Assembly (NCBI RefSeq): GCF_003688595.1
Contig: NZ_RCWT01000012.1
Span: forward strand, 434,001-498,000
DNA length: 64,000 nt
Source: Sphingomonas sp. PP-F2F-G114-C0414
Lineage (GTDB): Bacteria > Pseudomonadota > Alphaproteobacteria > Sphingomonadales > Sphingomonadaceae
Direction: 5' to 3'
Both the position numbers and the translations under genes were made by a program. Below, piece by piece: positions 1-8,955 of this stretch. Position 1 is the first letter of the stretch; each line of letters starts with the position of its first letter. Below the pieces are notes generated by a model. It was not told where the DNA came from. It was given only the letters and a program-made list of their open reading frames with translations, and did no database searches.

Positions 1-35
1 AATGGCGCGAAGGAAGGGATTGGGCGCTGCGCGCG

Positions 36-464
36 TCATGCGGGCACCTGCGAAAGGGGGGCTTGCGAGAGGCTGGCGAGCGACACGCCGGCGAGCGCAC
101 CGCGGACCGCGCCGTTGACGGCGTTCCAGTGCGGCTTCACCTTGCACGTCTGCTCGACGCAGCAATCCTGCGACGCGCCATCGACGCACGACGTCAGCGC
201 GATCGGTCCCTCGACCGCCTCGATGATGTCGGCGAGCGAGATCATCGCGGGTGGGCGCGACAGGCGGAAGCCGCCGCCGGTGCCACGCGTGCTCTCGATC
301 AGCCCTGCGGCGGACAGCCGGCTGACCAGCTTCTGCACAGTCGGCAGCGGTACGCCGGTCTCCTCCGCGAGCAGCGTCGCATTCAACCGCGCGATACCGC
401 CGCAATGACGCGCCGCGGCGCTCATCATCACGACCGCATAGTCGGCAAGGCTGGAAAGACGCAT
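36..464 (-). CDS. Rrf2-family Fe-S assembly regulator (SufR/IscR type)
   Basis: A 142-residue Rrf2-family transcription factor, probably sensing Fe-S cluster status and controlling a suf operon. A winged helix-turn-helix fills roughly residues 8-70 (LPTVQKLVSRLSAAGLIES recognition region). Three cysteines typical of [2Fe-2S]-binding IscR relatives are visible: Cys93, Cys101 (or Cys102) and Cys107. The length matches the family. It is transcribed leftwards towards the window edge, where suf genes usually follow in Sphingomonadales; they are outside the window, so the suf link is inference. The start ATG gives the canonical MRLSSLADYAV opening of the family. The alternative is a nitric-oxide-sensing NsrR-type member, which shares the cysteine pattern. 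Confidence 0.88.
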   Translation of the reverse strand: MRLSSLADYAVVMMSAAARHCGGIARLNATLLAEETGVPLPTVQKLVSRLSAAGLIESTRGTGGGFRLSRPPAMISLADIIEAVEGPIALTSCVDGASQDCCVEQTCKVKPHWNAVNGAVRGALAGVSLASLSQAPLSQVPA

Positions 465-573
465 GTGGCTTAGGAGTCCAATCGGACCGAAATGATCCGA
501 TTGGTCAAATGGGCTTTGTGCAGTGCATCGTCAACCCGGCCAGGGGTGCTAACGACTCGCAACTGAGCCCTCC

Positions 574-655
574 CCGTCATTCCCGCGAAGGCGGGAATCC
601 ACTTCGCCTTTCGCGCCTGCGGATGGTTGGATCCCCGCCTTCGCGGGAATGACGG
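574..655. repeat. Intergenic inverted repeat, CATTCCCGCGAAGGCGGGAA type
   Basis: Two head-to-head arms (575-600 and 629-655) read CGTCATTCCCGCGAAGGCGG and its complement, each with its own small stem. They lie between the divergent SufR-like gene and pyrD. The same family returns near 23.33-23.43 kb. It looks like a REP/BIME-like element; it may form a large hairpin in either transcript. Confidence 0.8.
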
Positions 656-698
656 AAGAAGGGTTTGGCCACCCCAGCCGATATGCCTAAGAGCGCGC

Positions 699-1727
699 AT
701 GGCCTTCTACCACCCGATCCTCTTCCGTCTCGACGCCGAGCGCGCGCATATCCTCACCATCGCCGCGCTCGCCGCATGGGGGAAGGCCGGCACGCCGCTC
801 GCCCCCAGCGTACCGCGGCTCGCGACGACCGTGGCGGGGATCGCCTTCCCCAACCCGGTCGGCTTGGCGGCAGGCGTCGACAAGGACGGCCGCGCGATCG
901 ACGGGTTCTTCGGACTGGGCTTCGGCAGCGTCGAGATCGGTACGCTCACGCCGGTGCCGCAACCTGGCAACCCGAAGCCGCGCATCTTCCGCCTTCCCGA
1001 GGACCGCGCGATCATCAACCGGCTCGGCTTCAACAATGGCGGCCTCGATGCGGCGCTGGATCGGGTCGAGCGCGGCGCGGGTGGCGAAGGCGTGCTCGGT
1101 ATCAACGTCGGCGCGAACAAGGACGCGACCGATCGCACTGCCGACTATGTCCACGGCGTGACCCGCGCCGCGCGGCACGCCAATTACGTCACGATCAACA
1201 TCAGCTCCCCCAACACGCCGGGACTGCGCGATCTCCAGCACGGCGCGGCGTTGCGCGACCTGCTCGCAGCCTGCACCGCCGCCAAGGGCGACACGCCGAT
1301 CTTCCTCAAGGTCGCCCCCGACCTCGAGCCCGCCGATATCGACGACATCGCCCGCGCCGCGATCGACAACCGCATCGACGCGCTGATCGTCAACAACACG
1401 ACGATCTCCCGCCCCGGCCTGCAATCGACCAATGCGAAGGAAACCGGGGGCCTGTCCGGCGCGCCGCTCGTCCCGCTAGCCCGCCAACGCCTGTCGGACT
1501 TCCGCAAGGCCACCGGCGCGGCGATTCCGCTGATCTCGGTCGGCGGCGTGGACAGCGGCGCGGAGGCCTATGCCCGCCTCCGCGCCGGCGCGAGCCTCGT
1601 CCAGCTCTACACCGCGCTTGTCTACGAAGGCCCCGGCCTCCCCGCCCGCATCCTCCGCGAACTGGACGCGCTGCTGACCCGCGACGGCTTCGCCACGGTC
1701 GCCGACGCGGTAGGCGTAGACGCCTAA
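699..1727 (+). CDS. pyrD: Dihydroorotate dehydrogenase (quinone), class 2
   Basis: Membrane-associated flavoenzyme of pyrimidine synthesis, oxidising dihydroorotate to orotate with quinone as acceptor. The 342-residue product begins MAFYHPILFRLDAERAH, the amphipathic membrane-binding N-terminus characteristic of class 2. NISSPNTPGLR near residues 167-177 carries the catalytic serine of the class. VNNTT (about residue 230) and the C-terminal GGVDSGAEAY and GASLVQLYTAL stretches form the FMN phosphate site. I take the ATG at 699 because upstream in-frame codons translate the intergenic repeat. It stands alone between repeats. Confidence 0.95.
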   Translation: MAFYHPILFRLDAERAHILTIAALAAWGKAGTPLAPSVPRLATTVAGIAFPNPVGLAAGVDKDGRAIDGFFGLGFGSVEIGTLTPVPQPGNPKPRIFRLPEDRAIINRLGFNNGGLDAALDRVERGAGGEGVLGINVGANKDATDRTADYVHGVTRAARHANYVTINISSPNTPGLRDLQHGAALRDLLAACTAAKGDTPIFLKVAPDLEPADIDDIARAAIDNRIDALIVNNTTISRPGLQSTNAKETGGLSGAPLVPLARQRLSDFRKATGAAIPLISVGGVDSGAEAYARLRAGASLVQLYTALVYEGPGLPARILRELDALLTRDGFATVADAVGVDA

Positions 1728-1732
1728 CGATC

Positions 1733-1856
1733 CTCCCCCGCCAGGGGGGAGGTGGCGCCGAAGGTGACGGAGGGGGAGGACACGGAACAGCGGTATTCCC
1801 TTTCCTCCCCCTCCGTCTGGCAAGCGCCAGCCACCTCCCCCTGCCGGGGGGGATCG
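1733..1856. repeat. Intergenic inverted repeat, CCTCCCCCTCCGTC type
   Basis: Arms at about 1735-1778 and 1803-1853 read CCTCCCCCGCCAGGGGGGAG and GGTGACGGAGGGGGAGG against CCTCCCCCTCCGTCTGGC and CCACCTCCCCCTGCCGGGGG. It sits between pyrD and the gamma-glutamyltransferase gene and could act as a terminator-like hairpin, but no T-tract follows. Confidence 0.75.
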
Positions 1857-1909
1857 CAAGGGTGCGAGACGGGTTGCCTCATACCCGAACCACGCTAGGC
1901 TCGCGCTCG

Positions 1910-3646
1910 ATGAAGACCTCCCTCCTAGCGCTCGCCCTCCTCGTCCCCGCAGCCACCGTAGAGGCACGCCAACCCGCCCTAACCAAAGACCAAGGCATGG
2001 TCAGCGCCGCAGACCCCCGCGCCGCCGCCGCCGGCGTCGAGATCCTCCGCGCCGGCGGCAGCGCCACCGACGCCGCGATCGCCACCATGCTAGCCCTCAA
2101 CGTCGTCGAACCGCAAAGCTCGGGGATCGGCGGCGGCAGCTTCTGGATCTCCCACGCGGCCGGCGGCGCGCTCAGCACGATCGACGCGCGCGAGACCGCG
2201 CCCGCCGCAGCCGCCGCCCGCTGGTTCTACGCCCCCGACGGCACCCCCCTCAGCCACAGCGACGCGGTCCCCGGCGGGCGCAGCGTCGGCATCCCCGGCG
2301 CGCTCCGCGGCATGGCGCTCGCGCACCGCGCGTCGGGCAAGCTCCCCTGGGCGCAACTCTTCGCACCCGCGATCCGACTTGCAGCCAACGGTTTTCAGGC
2401 CTCACCGCGGCTCGTCAACGGCATGGCAGCGTACGGCGATCACATCACGCCCGAGACGCGGCGACTCTTCTCCGCGCCCGACGGCTCGCCGATCGCGATT
2501 GGAGCCACGATCAAGAACCCCGCCCAGGCCGCCCTCCTTCAGCGCATCGCCACCCAGGGCCCCGACAGCTTCTACGTCGGCCCCGAGGCGCAGAAGATCG
2601 TCACCGCGGTCAACACCGCCGCGCGCAATCCGTCGAAGATGACGCTCGGCGATCTCGCCAGCTACGACGCCAAGTCGCGCCCGCCGGTCTGCGTCAAATA
2701 CCGCGTCTACCGAGTCTGCGGGATGGGCCCGCCCTCGTCCGGCGGCATCACCGTGCTGATGATCCTGAAGCAGCTCGAACGCTTCGACATGGGCAAGCTC
2801 GGCAAGGACAGCGCGCAGGCCTGGCACCTGTTCGCCGAATCCTCGCGCCTCGCCTATGCCGATCGCGACCTCTACGTCGGCGATCCCGATTTCGTCCGCG
2901 TGCCGGTGCAAGGCATGCTCGACACCAAGTATCTCGCGTCGCGCTCCGCACTGATCTCGCCGGCGAAGACAATGGCGAACGTCACCGCCGGCTCGCCTCC
3001 CGGAGCCCCCGCACGCACCCGCGCACCGGTCAGCGAGGTCCCCGGCACCACCGACATCGCGACGGTCGACGCCCGCGGCAACGTCGTCGAGGTGACCACC
3101 ACCGTCGAGGGCTATTTCGGCTCCGGCATCACCGTCGACGGGACCGTCCTCAACAACCAGCTCACCGACTTCGACATCGTCCCCGTCAAGGACGGCGCGC
3201 TGGTCGCCAACCGCGTCGAGGGTGGCAAGCGGCCACGCAGCTCGATGTCGCCGACGATCGTCTACGGCCCCGACGGGAAGGTGCGCCTCGCGGTCGGCGC
3301 GGCCGGCGGCTCGACCATCATCGCGCAGGTGGCGAAGGCGATCATCGGCGTGGTCGACTGGAAATTGTCCGCGCAGGACTCCATCGCGCTCGGGCTGCTG
3401 TATGCGCCGGGCCACGTTGCGGCTGCGGAGAAGGGTACCGAGCGCGAGGCGATGGTCCCCGCGTTGCAAGCGCTAGGCGAGACGGTCCAGGTCGCAGCGC
3501 TAGGCCTCAAGGCAAACGCGATCGAGCGCGTAGGCGGCAAATGGGTCGGCGCAGCAGACCCCCGCAGCGAAGGTGTCTCGATCGCAGAGGACGGTACCGT
3601 GACGCAAATCCAGCGCGTTGGCGCTCTCCAGCGCGCACCCGAGTAA
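1910..3646 (+). CDS. ggt: Gamma-glutamyltransferase, secreted
   Basis: Periplasmic enzyme that hydrolyses or transfers the gamma-glutamyl group of glutathione and related compounds; made as a proenzyme that cleaves itself. The 578-residue product has a Sec signal peptide (MKTSLLALALLVPAATVEA). The autocleavage site is GTTDIATVD, with Thr380 the predicted nucleophile that becomes the new N-terminus of the small subunit. The usual His after TT is Asp here, a common variant. SGIGGGSFW near residue 70 and GPPSSGGI near 276 are family motifs, and RPRSSMSPTIV follows in the small subunit. The long open frame upstream of 1910 runs antisense-like through pyrD and the repeat, so the signal-peptide ATG is preferred. 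Confidence 0.95.
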   Translation: MKTSLLALALLVPAATVEARQPALTKDQGMVSAADPRAAAAGVEILRAGGSATDAAIATMLALNVVEPQSSGIGGGSFWISHAAGGALSTIDARETAPAAAAARWFYAPDGTPLSHSDAVPGGRSVGIPGALRGMALAHRASGKLPWAQLFAPAIRLAANGFQASPRLVNGMAAYGDHITPETRRLFSAPDGSPIAIGATIKNPAQAALLQRIATQGPDSFYVGPEAQKIVTAVNTAARNPSKMTLGDLASYDAKSRPPVCVKYRVYRVCGMGPPSSGGITVLMILKQLERFDMGKLGKDSAQAWHLFAESSRLAYADRDLYVGDPDFVRVPVQGMLDTKYLASRSALISPAKTMANVTAGSPPGAPARTRAPVSEVPGTTDIATVDARGNVVEVTTTVEGYFGSGITVDGTVLNNQLTDFDIVPVKDGALVANRVEGGKRPRSSMSPTIVYGPDGKVRLAVGAAGGSTIIAQVAKAIIGVVDWKLSAQDSIALGLLYAPGHVAAAEKGTEREAMVPALQALGETVQVAALGLKANAIERVGGKWVGAADPRSEGVSIAEDGTVTQIQRVGALQRAPE

Positions 3647-3659
3647 ACCGCCCGCCCCT

Positions 3660-3720
3660 TCCTTGTTCTCCCGCGAAGGCGGGAGCCCAGTCTGGGTCCC
3701 CGCCTTCGCGGGGAAACAGG
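3660..3720. repeat. Intergenic inverted repeat, TTCTCCCGCGAAGGCGGGAG type
   Basis: Arms TTCTCCCGCGAAGGCGGGAG and CCCCGCCTTCGCGGGGAAAC flank a short loop between ggt and the acyl-CoA synthetase gene. A near-identical copy lies at 5768-5823 and a decayed copy at about 52889-52945. Confidence 0.78.
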
Positions 3721-3809
3721 CTTGGAGCGTGAGAGTGCAACGGGCTATACCCCCCCAAAGATCGAGCACCCACGCCAAGGTAAGCTCGCAGAGCAGTTCA
3801 GGAGAGACA

Positions 3810-5597
3810 ATGGCCCGCCAGCTCGAACGCTTCCCGAACCTCGTCACGATGTTCTTCGCGCGCGCCGCCGAGAAAGGCGACGCGCCGTTCCTCTGGACGA
3901 AAACAAGCGGCACGTGGGTCGCCACCAGCTGGGCCGAAGCCGCGCGCCAGGTAGCCAGCCTCGCCACCGCGCTCATCGCGATCGGCCTGAAGCGCGGCGA
4001 CCGCGTCATGCTGATCGCCGAGAACCGCCCCGAATGGTGCCTCAGCGACCTCGCGATCATGGCGGCGGGGTGCATCACCGTGCCGACCTACGTCACCAAC
4101 ACCGAGCGCGATCACCTTCACATCATCGAGAACGCCGGCGCGTGCGCGATCATCGTCTCGACCGCCAAGCTCGCGAAAACCCTCCTCCCCGCCGTCATCC
4201 GCTCCAACCAGGCGCAGACCGTGATCGGGTTCGAGGACATGAAGGTCCCCGCCGGGATCGACTTCCACAACTGGCACGCACTGATCGCCGCGCACCAGAC
4301 CGCGCCCGAAACCGCCGCCGCCCGCGCCGACTTCGCGCGCGAAGACCTCGCCTGCATCATCTACACCTCGGGCACCGGCGGCGCGCCACGCGGCGTGATG
4401 CAGCACCACGGCGCGATCCTCCACAATTGCGCCGGGTGCGCATCCGTCATCTCGGAGGATTTCGGCTGGGACGACGAGGTCTTCCTCTCGTTCCTCCCCC
4501 TCAGCCACGCCTATGAACACACCGGCGGCCAGCATTTCCCGATCTCGCTCGGCGGCCAGATCTACTACGCGGAAGGCCTCGAAAAGCTCGCCGCCAACAT
4601 CGAGGAGACGCGCCCGACGATCATGTTCGTCGTCCCCCGCCTGTTCGAAGTCCTCCGCACGCGCATCTCGAAGACGATCGAGAAACAGGGCGGCGCCTCG
4701 GCCTACCTCCTGCGCCAGGCGCTCGACATCGGCGGCAAGCGCTATGCCGGTCGACTCCGCCTGATCGACCGCCCGATGCAGGCTGCCGTCGCGACGCTGT
4801 TCAAACCGAAGATCTCGAAGAAGTTCGGCGGCCGGCTGAAGGCGATGATCTCGGGCGGCGCGCCGCTCAACCCCGAAGTCGGCCTGTTCTTCGAGGCGCT
4901 CGGGCTCACCTTCCTGCAAGGCTATGGCCAGACCGAAGCCGCGCCGGTCATCTCGTGCAACCGCCCCAAGGCGGGCGTCCGCATGGACTCGGTCGGCCCC
5001 GCGCTCAACGACACCGAAGTCCGGATCGCCGAGGACGGCGAGATCCTGGTGCGCGGCGAACTCGTGATGCACGGCTATTGGCGCAACGATGCCGAGACCG
5101 CGAAGGTGTTGAAGGACGGCTGGCTCCACACCGGCGACATCGGCGAGATCGACGACCGCGGACGGATCCGGATCACCGACCGCAAGAAGGATCTGATCAT
5201 CAACGACAAAGGCGAGAACGTCGCCCCGCAAAAGGTCGAGGGGATGCTCACGCTCCAGCCCGAGATCGCGCAGGCGATGATCGCCGGCGACAAGCGCCCG
5301 TACATGGTCGCGCTGATCGTGCCCGATCCCGAGTGGACGCAGGAATGGTGTGCGGGGAATGGCGACGCGTGCAGCTTTGCGCGACTGGCGGAGAATAGCG
5401 AGTTCCGGACCGCGATCGGGCATGCGGTCGAGCGGGTGAACGCGGATTTGACGGTGACGGAGCGGGTGCGGCGGTTCGTGCTCGCGGATGGGCCGTTCAC
5501 CATCGAGAACGAGCAGTTGACGCCTAGCTTGAAGATCCGGCGGCATGTTTTGAAGCAGGCGTATGGGGAGCGGCTGGACGGTTTGTATTCGGGGTGA
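3810..5597 (+). CDS. Long-chain fatty acid-CoA ligase (AMP-binding)
   Basis: ATP-dependent synthetase that activates long-chain fatty acids to acyl-CoA through an acyl-adenylate. The 595-residue product shows the AMP-binding signature IIYTSGTGGAPRGVM (about residues 183-198), the motif GYGQTEAAP (about 371-379) and the C-terminal hinge TGDIGEIDDRGRIRITDRKK, with the expected lysine region LKIRRH near the end. The family most resembled is the long FadD15/ACSBG-like group rather than E. coli FadD. A clear Shine-Dalgarno (AGGAGAGAC) sits just before the chosen ATG; longer in-frame extension would read through the repeat. No beta-oxidation genes are adjacent. Confidence 0.92.
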   Translation: MARQLERFPNLVTMFFARAAEKGDAPFLWTKTSGTWVATSWAEAARQVASLATALIAIGLKRGDRVMLIAENRPEWCLSDLAIMAAGCITVPTYVTNTERDHLHIIENAGACAIIVSTAKLAKTLLPAVIRSNQAQTVIGFEDMKVPAGIDFHNWHALIAAHQTAPETAAARADFAREDLACIIYTSGTGGAPRGVMQHHGAILHNCAGCASVISEDFGWDDEVFLSFLPLSHAYEHTGGQHFPISLGGQIYYAEGLEKLAANIEETRPTIMFVVPRLFEVLRTRISKTIEKQGGASAYLLRQALDIGGKRYAGRLRLIDRPMQAAVATLFKPKISKKFGGRLKAMISGGAPLNPEVGLFFEALGLTFLQGYGQTEAAPVISCNRPKAGVRMDSVGPALNDTEVRIAEDGEILVRGELVMHGYWRNDAETAKVLKDGWLHTGDIGEIDDRGRIRITDRKKDLIINDKGENVAPQKVEGMLTLQPEIAQAMIAGDKRPYMVALIVPDPEWTQEWCAGNGDACSFARLAENSEFRTAIGHAVERVNADLTVTERVRRFVLADGPFTIENEQLTPSLKIRRHVLKQAYGERLDGLYSG

Positions 5598-5621
5598 GGT
5601 TACGGGCTGTTCCGACTGGTA

Positions 5622-5824
5622 GCTGCTCCACCCCGGCGGAGGCCGGGGCCCAATTGGCAAGGCCACAGTAACAACGCGCGAACCGCCGTTAGCACTGTCC
5701 CCCAATTGGGCCCCGGCCTTCGCCGGGGTGGTGTTTGAGTTTGAGGATGGGTGGGGGCTTCCCCTCCTTGTTCTCCCGCGAAGGCGGGAGTCCAGTTTGG
5801 GTCCCCGCCTTCGCGGGGAAACAG
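5622..5824. repeat. Two adjacent intergenic inverted repeats
   Basis: The first element (about 5628-5733) has arms CCACCCCGGCGGAGGCCGGG and GGCCCCGGCCTTCGCCGGGG around a 50-base centre that begins and ends with CCCAATTGG. The second (about 5768-5823) is the TTCTCCCGCGAAGGCGGGAG type also found at 3.66 kb. Together they fill the space between two convergent genes. Confidence 0.78.
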
Positions 5825-5838
5825 TCTGTGTTGGTCGC

Positions 5839-6525
5839 TTAGAGCGCTTCCATGCGGCGGCGCGCTTCAGCGGCGATGGCTTTTCGATCGCCAAACTCGG
5901 CCGGATCGAACGGCCCGGCGAAGTGCAACGTCGCGACGAACGTCCCCTTGCGTTCCAGAACGCGCGCAGCGTGGTGCTGCCCGGGCTCGTCACCGACCCA
6001 GGCGAGTTCGCTCGTCGCAGCGCCGTAATCGATCCGGACCGGCTGGACTTTCACGCCGGGCGGCGGCGGGTCCAACGCGGCCAGCAACGCCGCCTTGAAC
6101 GGCAGCAGAGTAACGCCGTCGCCCGTCGTCCCCTCGGGAAACAGCGTCACCGGCCAGTCCGCGGCGAGCGCATCGCGGATCTGCGCGATCTGCGCGGTCA
6201 CCGCCATGCGGTCGCCGCGGCTGACGAAGATGGTGTGGTTGAGCGTGCACAGCCAGCCGACAAGCGGCGCGCTGCGGAGCTCGGACTTCGCGACGAATGC
6301 GCTGCCGGTCGCGCCCGACAGCAGCAGGATGTCGATCCAGCTCAAATGGTTGGAGACGAAGACGACGTCGTGGCGCAACGGCGCTCCGACGACGCGCACG
6401 CGCGCACCGACGATTCGGGCGACCAGTCCCAGAAACCGAGGCGGCCAGGGCGATTTGGCCCCGAACACTCGCCACGTACCGTGCAGCGCCAGCGCGATCC
6501 CCAGCGCCAGCAGCAGCGCCGCCAA
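5839..6525 (-). CDS. plsC: 1-acyl-sn-glycerol-3-phosphate acyltransferase
   Basis: Inner-membrane acyltransferase making phosphatidic acid from lysophosphatidic acid. The catalytic H(X4)D motif is NHLSWID (His60, Asp65) and the substrate-binding FPEGTT is at 129-134. A hydrophobic N-terminal helix anchors it. No ATG is in frame near the 5' end; the frame opens with TTG at 6525, 31 bases after the fur stop, and an ATC a few codons upstream is a possible alternative, so the start is uncertain. It is the last gene of the leftward tsaB-rimI-fur-plsC run. Confidence 0.9.
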   Translation of the reverse strand: MAALLLALGIALALHGTWRVFGAKSPWPPRFLGLVARIVGARVRVVGAPLRHDVVFVSNHLSWIDILLLSGATGSAFVAKSELRSAPLVGWLCTLNHTIFVSRGDRMAVTAQIAQIRDALAADWPVTLFPEGTTGDGVTLLPFKAALLAALDPPPPGVKVQPVRIDYGAATSELAWVGDEPGQHHAARVLERKGTFVATLHFAGPFDPAEFGDRKAIAAEARRRMEAL

Positions 6526-6556
6526 CCGCGCGCCAAAGCGGATTCGGCCGATCGCG

Positions 6557-6979
6557 TCAGTCCTTGCGGGTGAGCGCGACGCCGTAGAGTTCCATGCGGT
6601 GGTCGACCAGCCGGAAGCCGAGCTTCTCCGCGATCGCCTTCTGCAACTGCTCGAGTTCGGGATCGACGAATTCGATCACCTTGCCGCTCTCGACGTCGAT
6701 CAGGTGATCGTGATGCGCTTCGGGCGCGGGCTCGTAGCGCGCACGACCGTCGCCGAAATCGTGGCGGTCGAGGATGCCGGCTTCCTCGAACAACCGGACC
6801 GTGCGGTACACCGTCGCGATCGAGATGCCTGGGTCGATCTGCGATGCGCGCTCATAGACCTTCTCGACGTCGGGATGGTCGTCCGCCTCTGACAGCACGC
6901 GCGCGATGACGCGGCGCTGCTCGGTGATGCGCAGGCCCTTCTCGTTGCAGAGTGCTTCCAGATCGATCTTGCGCGGCAT
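6557..6979 (-). CDS. fur: Fur-family ferric uptake regulator
   Basis: A 140-residue Fur-type metalloregulator. The N-terminal winged helix spans about residues 10-80, with the recognition helix at GISIATVYRTVRLFEEAGIL. The regulatory metal site HHDH is at residues 89-92, with further ligands likely at Glu110 and His127. There is no C-terminal CXXC pair, as in most alphaproteobacterial Fur/Mur proteins, so iron versus manganese specificity cannot be decided from sequence. It follows rimI in a conserved order. A Fur-like palindrome occurs elsewhere in this window upstream of a TonB receptor at 41.9 kb. Confidence 0.93.
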   Translation of the reverse strand: MPRKIDLEALCNEKGLRITEQRRVIARVLSEADDHPDVEKVYERASQIDPGISIATVYRTVRLFEEAGILDRHDFGDGRARYEPAPEAHHDHLIDVESGKVIEFVDPELEQLQKAIAEKLGFRLVDHRMELYGVALTRKD

Positions 6980-7053
6980 GTGTCATTCCCTCGTTGAGTG
7001 CCATGTAGGGCCTCCGCGCTGTTGCGAAAAGGGATAGTGACTCGCAATAAGCC

Positions 7054-7542
7054 TTAGCTGTTGATATCTTTCGAATATGTATGTGCGTCATACGCGACGC
7101 CGGTCTTGCCGCGGTAGTAGGCCCGGCGTTCGCCAACCTTGGTGAAGCCGTGCGCGTCGTACATCTTGACCGCGTCGTTGCCGGCGCGGACTTCGAGATG
7201 GAGCTTGGCGATAGCGCCGACCGAGCACTCGGCGATGGCGGCGCGGATCAACGCGGTGCCGACGCCACGGCGGCGATAATCGGGCGCGACCGCGATCAGC
7301 AAGAGTTCGGCTTCGTCGGCGACCGACCGCGTCATCGTGAAACCGGCGGGGAATTCGTCGACGAACGCGATCGTGAGGTGGACGCCGGTCAGTGCGAGCA
7401 CGCCGAGGCACTGACTGCGCGTCCACGCCTCGCCGTAGCGCGGGTCGAACGCCTCGATCATCAGCGCGTCGACGATTGCGAGATCGCGCGCGTCTCCGGT
7501 GCGGAGCGTGACGGTGCGCGTGGCGGCCTGGCGGGTGGCCAT
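7054..7542 (-). CDS. rimI: Ribosomal protein S18-alanine N-acetyltransferase
   Basis: GNAT-fold enzyme that acetylates the N-terminal alanine of ribosomal protein S18. The acetyl-CoA pyrophosphate-binding loop is RRRGVGTAL (about residues 90-98), preceded by the beta-strand AELLLIAVAPDY. The C-terminal half (LHLEVRAGNDAVKMYDAHGF) is typical of RimI. The start codon overlaps the stop of tsaB by one base (TAATG), indicating translational coupling; tsaB and rimI are neighbours or fused in many bacteria. At 162 residues it is near the normal length. Confidence 0.9.
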   Translation of the reverse strand: MATRQAATRTVTLRTGDARDLAIVDALMIEAFDPRYGEAWTRSQCLGVLALTGVHLTIAFVDEFPAGFTMTRSVADEAELLLIAVAPDYRRRGVGTALIRAAIAECSVGAIAKLHLEVRAGNDAVKMYDAHGFTKVGERRAYYRGKTGVAYDAHTYSKDINS

Positions 7543-8159
7543 TATTTCGGGACCGACGGCTTGGCGTCAGGCGCGCGGCCGTAGATCGGGCTTGGCGCTA
7601 GCGTGGTCAGTTCTGATGGGAGCAGGATCGCGGAAGCAGCGTCGGGAAGTGCTTCGGTGAGGTCCAAGCCGTCGTCGAGTGCGGCGAGCCAGCGGATGCC
7701 GTTGCCGACTGCACGCAGTCCTGCCAGCGCGGCGAGCGCGGCGTCGGGCTTCAGCGATACCATGTCGGATCGCGGCGACAGATCGGCGGAGAACGCTTGC
7801 ATGAAGACCTCGCCATGCCCGCCTTCCATGATCACCGCAATATCGTCGGTTAAGCGGTCCGCGAAACCGGCGGCGGCGATCAGCGGGAGCGAGGAAAAAC
7901 CGGCGATTTCCGCATTCCAGCCGAGCGCGAGGCCACGCGCGGCGGCGATCCCGACGCGGACGCCGGTGAAGCTGCCGGGGCCGCAATCGACGATGATGCG
8001 GTATGCTCGGCCACCGTTGGGGAGCTCGGCGATCATCGGGATCAGGCGCTCGGCGTGGCCCCGGCCGACGACTTCGTGCGCGCGGGCGATGACGGCGCCG
8101 TGTTCGAGGAGGGCGACCGAGCAGGCGGTGGTGGATGTTTCGATGACTAACGTGCGCAT
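7542..8159 (-). CDS. tsaB: tRNA threonylcarbamoyladenosine biosynthesis protein TsaB
   Basis: Partner of TsaD/TsaE in making t6A37 of ANN-decoding tRNAs; it has an ASKHA fold but no catalysis of its own. The 205-residue product opens MRTLVIETSTTACSVAL (phosphate-1-like strand) and contains the conserved GPGSFTGVRVGIAAARGLALG stretch near residues 60-80 that marks the family. It is the first gene of a leftward coupled set with rimI. The stretch just upstream holds a repeat and the poly-C/poly-G tract, which separates it from the nitroreductase gene. Confidence 0.93.
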   Translation of the reverse strand: MRTLVIETSTTACSVALLEHGAVIARAHEVVGRGHAERLIPMIAELPNGGRAYRIIVDCGPGSFTGVRVGIAAARGLALGWNAEIAGFSSLPLIAAAGFADRLTDDIAVIMEGGHGEVFMQAFSADLSPRSDMVSLKPDAALAALAGLRAVGNGIRWLAALDDGLDLTEALPDAASAILLPSELTTLAPSPIYGRAPDAKPSVPK

Positions 8160-8356
<197 letters not shown>

Positions 8357-8361
8357 CCGCC

Positions 8362-8955
8362 TCAAGCGATGCTGTTGAACTTCGCGAAGTCGGGGCGGGG
8401 CGAGCGGGCGTAGATCGTCGCGGGATCGCCGTGGCCTAGCGTCGAGATGAAATTGGTCCGCACCGCGGGCGTGTCTTGGAAGAACGCCGCATCGACCTTG
8501 CCCGCGTCGAAGCCCGACATCGGCCCGGTATCGAGCCCGAGCATCCGCGCGGCGATGATGAAATACGCGCCCTGCAACGTCGAGTTGCGGAACGCAGACG
8601 CCTCGCGCAGTTCGGCATTGCCGTCGAACCACGACTTCGCGTCTGCGTGCGGGAACAGCTCGGGCAGGTGTTCGTGGAAATTGGTGTCCATGCCGATGAT
8701 CACCGACACGGGAGCGTTGAGGATCTTCGGCTGGTTCTGCGCGCTGCAGGCGTCGGCAAGTTTCTGCTTGGCCTCGTCGCTGATCACCCAGATCAGGCGC
8801 GCGGGCAACTGGTTCGCGGAGGTCGGGCCCCATTTCATCAGGTCCCAGATCGCGTGCAGCTCGGACTCTGCGACCGGCTGATCCGTGTAGCCGTTGTAGC
8901 TGCGGGCATCGCGGAAGACGGCGTCGAGGATGGTGTCGTCGAGTTTCTGACGCAT
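8362..8955 (-). CDS. RutE/HadB-like nitroreductase (malonic semialdehyde reductase family)
   Basis: FMN-dependent nitroreductase-fold protein of 197 residues. Family members reduce malonic semialdehyde to 3-hydroxypropionate in uracil breakdown, or act on other electrophiles. Visible motifs are the FMN-phosphate-binding RSYNGYTDQPV (about 17-27), WGPTSANQLPARL (about 42-54) and the C-terminal STLGHGDPATIYARSPRPDF. No rut genes are nearby, so the physiological substrate is unknown here. Its start overlaps the stop of the NfuA-type gene by one base (TGATG), so the two are co-translated. Confidence 0.85.
   Translation of the reverse strand: MRQKLDDTILDAVFRDARSYNGYTDQPVAESELHAIWDLMKWGPTSANQLPARLIWVISDEAKQKLADACSAQNQPKILNAPVSVIIGMDTNFHEHLPELFPHADAKSWFDGNAELREASAFRNSTLQGAYFIIAARMLGLDTGPMSGFDAGKVDAAFFQDTPAVRTNFISTLGHGDPATIYARSPRPDFAKFNSIA

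Noticed and set aside
665..1900. Very long open frame over pyrD as an overlapping gene
   Set aside because: Its translation is an Arg/Pro-rich shadow typical of high-GC alternate frames; it merely joins the real ggt frame.
3798..5993. 731-codon antisense frame opposite the acyl-CoA synthetase
   Set aside because: The composition is that of a GC-rich antisense shadow and it extends through intergenic repeats.
7022..7047. TTGCGA...TCGCAA inverted repeat upstream of fur as a Fur autoregulation site
   Set aside because: The arms are 14 bases apart, too wide for a Fur box, and the centre has no AT-rich symmetry.
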